From Ophiothrix spiculata (taxonomy: Eukaryota; Echinodermata; Ophiuroidea; Amphilepidida; Ophiotrichidae): a stretch of DNA of 28,958 bases. The stretch is taken from assembly GCA_000969725.1 (NCBI GenBank), contig JXSR01S032664.1. One strand, 5' to 3'. The notes under the pieces were generated by a model. The model did not search any database and was not told the origin of the DNA. It was given only the letters and a program-made list of their open reading frames with translations. Made by a program: the position numbers and the translations under genes. Positions within the stretch are counted from its first letter, which is position 1. Each line of letters opens with the position of its first letter. Positions 21,962 to 27,900 of the stretch are shown in pieces.

Positions 21962-24900
21962 TGATTCATTGATTGATTGGTTGATTGATTGGTTGATTCA
22001 GTCACTTCATATTTCTTGTGTCTTTTCAGGAATTGGAAGGAAGTTTTATATCATGAATTAAACACCTGAATGAATTTGATTGATAAAAAGTTTACAATTT
22101 TAGACATATATGTGATGGCTCACTCGAAAAGAGGGACTTTGCAACAGAACACTTTTCAAGAAACTGGTGAAAATAGGCAGCAAAAAATAAAGAAAATAAT
22201 AAGAATATCCAGCAAATTTTCTGTTGTAAAAGTTGATCGCCTTGATCAATTTCAACAAGTAAGGTATCATTTAGAAAATGCTGTGACAGATAATATGATA
22301 AAATCAAAATTGATAATCATCTACAAAGTCCCCCCTTTCAGGGTGAGTTCATCACAAATATGAAATTACATTGTTATTTACTAATTAATTTTCATTCATT
22401 TTCAGATAACAATTATATTGTATTTTATTGATATGTCTTAAAAGTGAGCCAGTTGCTAGTCATGATTTCATTTTCAGAGTTTGCACAAATATGCATGGCT
22501 TTTGCAACAACGATGCCTGTTCATTGTTTTCATTATTGCATACTCATCTCAGTTTTCATTCTCATTGTCATAGCAACAGAATGCTTCACTTTGGTAGTAA
22601 TAAGAATATTGCTTAATTATATAATCACTATACTAAAATCATATTGCATCAGTTCATTGATATCTTATTTTATTGGGATAAAAGGTAGAAATCTCTTATT
22701 CAGTTGGATGTATACCAGCTACTCCCAAATTGTGGATGGTGACCACTTTTTATAGATCTTGGCTATTTCCAAATGGCATAATGAGACTTACCTGAATATG
22801 TAGAATACTAAAAAAAATGTTACAGGTTGTCACTCAGTCACAATTTTATGTCAAAAGTAGTCCAACTGGGTTGTAACTTGAGAAAAAAATGGAAACTTCA
22901 ATTTACAAAGTTGAATTTTTTCATACAGGGTTTGTACGATCCTTGAAAGTCCTTGAATTTTATTTTGCTATTTCCAGGCCTTGAAAGTCCTTGAAAAACT
23001 GACTTTACAAAAAAAAGTCCTTAAAAGTCCTGGAATTTTTGAATGTCAGAAATGTTAACAATTAATATGTCAAAAGAATTTACCATGCAATTATTTTTAT
23101 CCAAAAATGAGCTAAAACAAATTTATTTTATTTGTTGACACATATTCTGCCGCCGCTGATACGGGGAACAGTCCTTGAAATCTTCTTGAAAAAGTCCTTG
23201 AAATTCCTTGAATTTTGTAAGTGAAAAAGTGTACTAACCCTGAATATATGTATACACTCATAATATTGATTTAATTGTCACAATTTCACATGCAAAACAG
23301 AGGATAAAGATGATGAGGATCAGCAAGACGAGGAGGAAATAGAGGAGGAGAACCTAGAAGAAATGCTGCTGAGTATGTACCATGGTTGGAGTGATATGTT
23401 TGCAACAGCACCTGCACAGGGATCTTAGAGGAAACACTTTAAAATATATATCATTGAGTCGAGATAAAATAGTACCTTTGGGAAAATTGATTATCATGTC
23501 TGGTTGCATTTGTGACTTGTGTCCTAGGTTTTATAATGGCTCTGATGAATGTGAAGTTATATGATACAAATTAAAAAAAAAATAGGATGAGGAAGAGCAA
23601 AACAAATCTTTAAATTGCAAAATAGATTAATAACTAAGATTGTTCATTAAAGTATCTGGATATTTAGAAAGAAAACATTTAGCTGCAGTCCTAACAGCAT
23701 CAGCATGATGGAATAAATTCAAATTTTTCATGGTAGTTTTAAGAAATCTGTTTAAGATTATACCACTGCACCCGCACAAGAAATACCAGCACATCATTGT
23801 ATATCTAATAAACATGAATCACTGGAACAGACATATTTCTACATTTATAAAGTTTGTAATACTTTGGTGGTATTTTGGGTAAAATAGATGACCAAGGCTG
23901 CTTCTGTCACCTGTCAGAAAAAGTTTTTTCTTCACCATACTAATCAGTTATAGGTCTGTTCTCAGGGGTCTATATAGAAAATGTTAGTAGTGGGTGATAT
24001 TTAGTTCTAAAAAGTTGAAAAAATTGCCCATATTTATGATGATTTTTTTATTGATTTTGCAGCGTTTAGGAGTGAGTTACATGATTTAACTGAAAGTAAT
24101 AACCTACATAATATCGCAATCCAATCTTAAAAGATTATTTCTTATTTTTTATGCAAACAACTGCCCGGTCGTTATCATGTAACAAAGACTTCTGATAATG
24201 ACCTGCAAGAAGGCAGTGCTCATGATAATAGTATGTATGCTTTAAAAGCATCAATACATGCATGCAATGAGATTGCGAAGATTTGACTAAATGCAACGTA
24301 GAAGCAGTACCTGAACTGATCAATGTTTTTAGAAGATGGCATAGTAACAAACTAATTGAAACTATGATTTTTACACATTTTAGTACAAAATGAGCAAAAA
24401 TTTAAAAGAAAAAGATATGGTTATTATTGACACACCATCTTTTTAATTCGGTCATTGTTTAAAAGCGGCGGTGTTTGTTTTGCACCTCAGTACTTTTCTT
24501 CGGGAACTACGCTTCCTTAGAAAAGTACCTCGGCCCAAAACAGACACCTGATTTAAACAATGTCTTCAAAAAAGATGGTGCGCAGTTGTTATTGTCTAAT
24601 TATTTTTTATAGTTTAACTGACTTGATTAGTTAATAAGTATTTGTTAGAATAAAAATTATCAAAAATATGTAAATAAACTAATAATAAAAATATCAAAAT
24701 GCTCTGCTATCCAAAAGTAAATGAGTTTTATCAAAAGGCACAACTGTTCAGGAAATTGATCAAGATCAGGCAGTTTCAGCGTTGTGAAGTATATAGCCAC
24801 ACTTACTAAATTAAAAGAATCAATTTTGACATATTCAGACATGTACTACATCTCAATCAATGGTTAAAAATATCAAAAATGAATCCTGAAGAAGTCAGGA

Positions 24901-27900
24901 GAATGTAACCAACTTAAACACGTATGAACCTAAAATTTATTTTATGTTCACATCTAACCATTGCTGTGTCTTAATCATATGTGTTCCCATATAATTAAGT
25001 CATATAAAATCATATCATAATTCACCATGCTTTAACCAAACTCGATCAACAGGAGCTGCAGAAGAAAATGAAAACTTAGAGCTAGCACCGGAAATACAAG
25101 ACATGATAAGTAACGCAGGTTCCATAGCGGCAGATGACATAGCTATAGTAGAAGACAAAGACCAGGGCAAGTTTATCGTCAAATCTCGCGCAGCATCTGC
25201 CGCAAGCATGCGCAGTAGAATCAGATACGACACCAACCAAGGCGGAGCAAGAGTCCCATCAGGTGGGGCGACATCTGAAAGAGCAATCTCCGCAGTAGCT
25301 TCAGAAAACATACCAATAGTGATTATACAATCTGAAGATGATGATGAGGTGAATGTGGAAGAGTCTAGTTCAGATGAGAGTGTGGATGTGACGAGGGTGC
25401 CGTCTGTGGCAGAGTTGCATCAAGCCCTTGCTGATAGGGCCAGCGAAGATGGTAGGACGTGTGATCTGATTGATGGCAATGCACTGCACGGAGTTATACT
25501 GATGTTCCAATTCTACACTCATTTTTTCTCTAACGATCAAATTGTTAACAATTTATAAACTGTTATATTATCACTAATTGCATGTGTTTTGATGATCACA
25601 TTACTTTTTTAATAATATAACCCATATTTATTAATATTGTCATAATTAATCTTAACCATTTTCATTCTTTAATTGCATGTTTTAATCTTTGATTTGTGTT
25701 TTTAAAACAACTGAATATTGCGCCCCCGGGGGACACCTATATTGAAAAGTTGATATCATGCTCAAAAATGACCCTTCAAAGTTTACCCGACACAAGGATT
25801 TTGGGTTGATTCTAAAAACCAACATGAGCAAGGATTTTAAAAATTTCTTAATACCCTTAACTGGGAATTTTCAAATTCAGCAAGAAAACATAACCTGAAA
25901 AAAGAAAATGACTTCAACAATTTGTATTTGATGGAAACCTTATGTTGTATTTATTTTTGATTAGCAAAAAACAAAACAAAACAACAACAAAAAATACCTT
26001 TCTCCTCATTTCCTGTTTTTGACTTCCTAAATGTAGTTTGTGTACTACAAGCCTCTCTATGAAGAGACACCCTTACCCTTTTTCTGTGGTTTTTTTTTGT
26101 ACAAGCATGACATTGACCTATGAATACAAGTGCTATGTTGCAGGGAAAAATTTCCAAATTTCAATTTATTGTGCTATTGGATCAAACACTTTTGAGGAGC
26201 TTTTGACAAACTTTTTAATGTTGTTGATGATAATGGGCAAATTGGCCATTGATTGTAAGAACTAAAAATGAAATGATTTTGGCATTGTTTTATGTAATGA
26301 GTTATGGCGAAGTCCTCCAACAAGAAGGACAAAAGAAGAAGATTAATATAATGTGCATTTCATGTTGCGAGCGAATTGAGACAAAATCAATACACCAGCG
26401 GCATCAATTTTGATGCGTCCAATTCACGATGCCCATAAGGGCCGAGTGCATTTGGCAGTAATCAAAATTTTGATTAAATGACTTGTACTGGATTTTCAAG
26501 GCAAGATAATCATTTTGAAGTCACAAGGAATATTGTCTGATAATTGAAAAAGCTGTAGGTATCAATCACTAATTTTCTTGTTTGATTAAAAATTCAATAT
26601 ATATATATGCACAACATGGAATGCCTCAAACTTGCTTAAGTGATAACATAAACTGAATTTTGGATAACATTTTTTCACACTCCAGTTCATCAGTTATTGT
26701 GTTTGACATGCATCTGGTACAGATAATGTTTTTGTGTCACAAGAGATTTGTACTGATATTTTTTTTTGCACACACAAAAGTTAATATATTTTACAATTAC
26801 CTTGTTTGAAAACAGTTCTAAATGCAGTATAACGATATTTCAAGAGATATCCATTTCTTTTCCAGGAGTGTCATCATTATCATATGTATTAACAGGACTT
26901 TTCATTCAGTTATGCACAAAGCATTGCTGTTTATGTTATGCACTTAATTGTGAGTGTATTTGACAGGGTAATGTGCATTTTACATGCGGATGTTCTATAA
27001 TTTACAACATACTTTGGTTTGTAGGCCTACTTTAAGTTTATGTTTATGGACTATTGTAGTTAATATAATTCTGAAGATGAGATTTTAGAGATGGAATCAG
27101 GATTGAGAATTATTTTGCACAAAATATACCAGAACTGATAATTCATTGCAAGAAATTTAAGGCATGTTGCATGTGATCAATAACTAACAAAGCATGTTGC
27201 ATGATAAATTGCAGTGAACGAGGTTGAATATTAACTTATGATAAGTCTCAAACAAAGGATTACGAATTTGAAGGTCTGTAAAAAGCAGTTCACATTTGAC
27301 CTTATTGAAACATACGGCTGCATGAAAAAGCATGTTGCATGATAAGTTATAACTAAATGCATGTGATTTAAAGCATTTTGTTGATTTTCCCCATTAGTTA
27401 GTAGCTCATTTCTCAAGCATGACCTTTATTAAAATTTTGAATCTTTTAAAAAAATAATTTGGTCTGCATGCATGTCCTCATACTCTACATCAGCATACTT
27501 TTACTTCATAGTTATATCCTTAAAAATTTAAAAGTCTTGTTACCTCTTTTGTTAAAGGTGTGTGTCCGATCACTTTTTCAAACCCCCACTTTCCGAAATC
27601 AATTTGCCAATTTTGATACCACAAGAAAGCTCATATGTTTCCCATAACCCCTTCACGCCCATATTTGTTTCATTGAAGAGATATGGACAAAATAGTGGTG
27701 AATTACTGTAAATGTTTGTTGAGTTTTCAATGGGCCATTCTCAGACATATGTTTGCCTGTAGCAATAATGTGGCTTCTGATATGCACGTTTAACTTCACA
27801 TTTGCTATCTGAAGGCGACCTTGATTCCAATATGAGAAAGGACATGACAACCCTAAAGCTTCCAAAGGTTACAAAAGGTTACAAGAGAAAATCGCCTAAG

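Larger units (their letters stand above)
21924..23300 (+). other. Intron 8 with GATT microsatellite and CAGGG element
   Basis: 1377-base phase-1 intron. It opens with a GATT microsatellite and has a strong acceptor (TGTGTCTTTTCAG ending 22029) that could start an alternative terminal exon. A CAGGG-ended element lies at 22926-23242. An unsupported 97-codon open frame (22070-22363) shows no family resemblance. Confidence 0.55.

Noticed and set aside
22070..22363. 97-codon frame in intron 8
   Set aside because: Lys/Ile-rich reading of AT-rich sequence, no family resemblance and no splice-phase fit.
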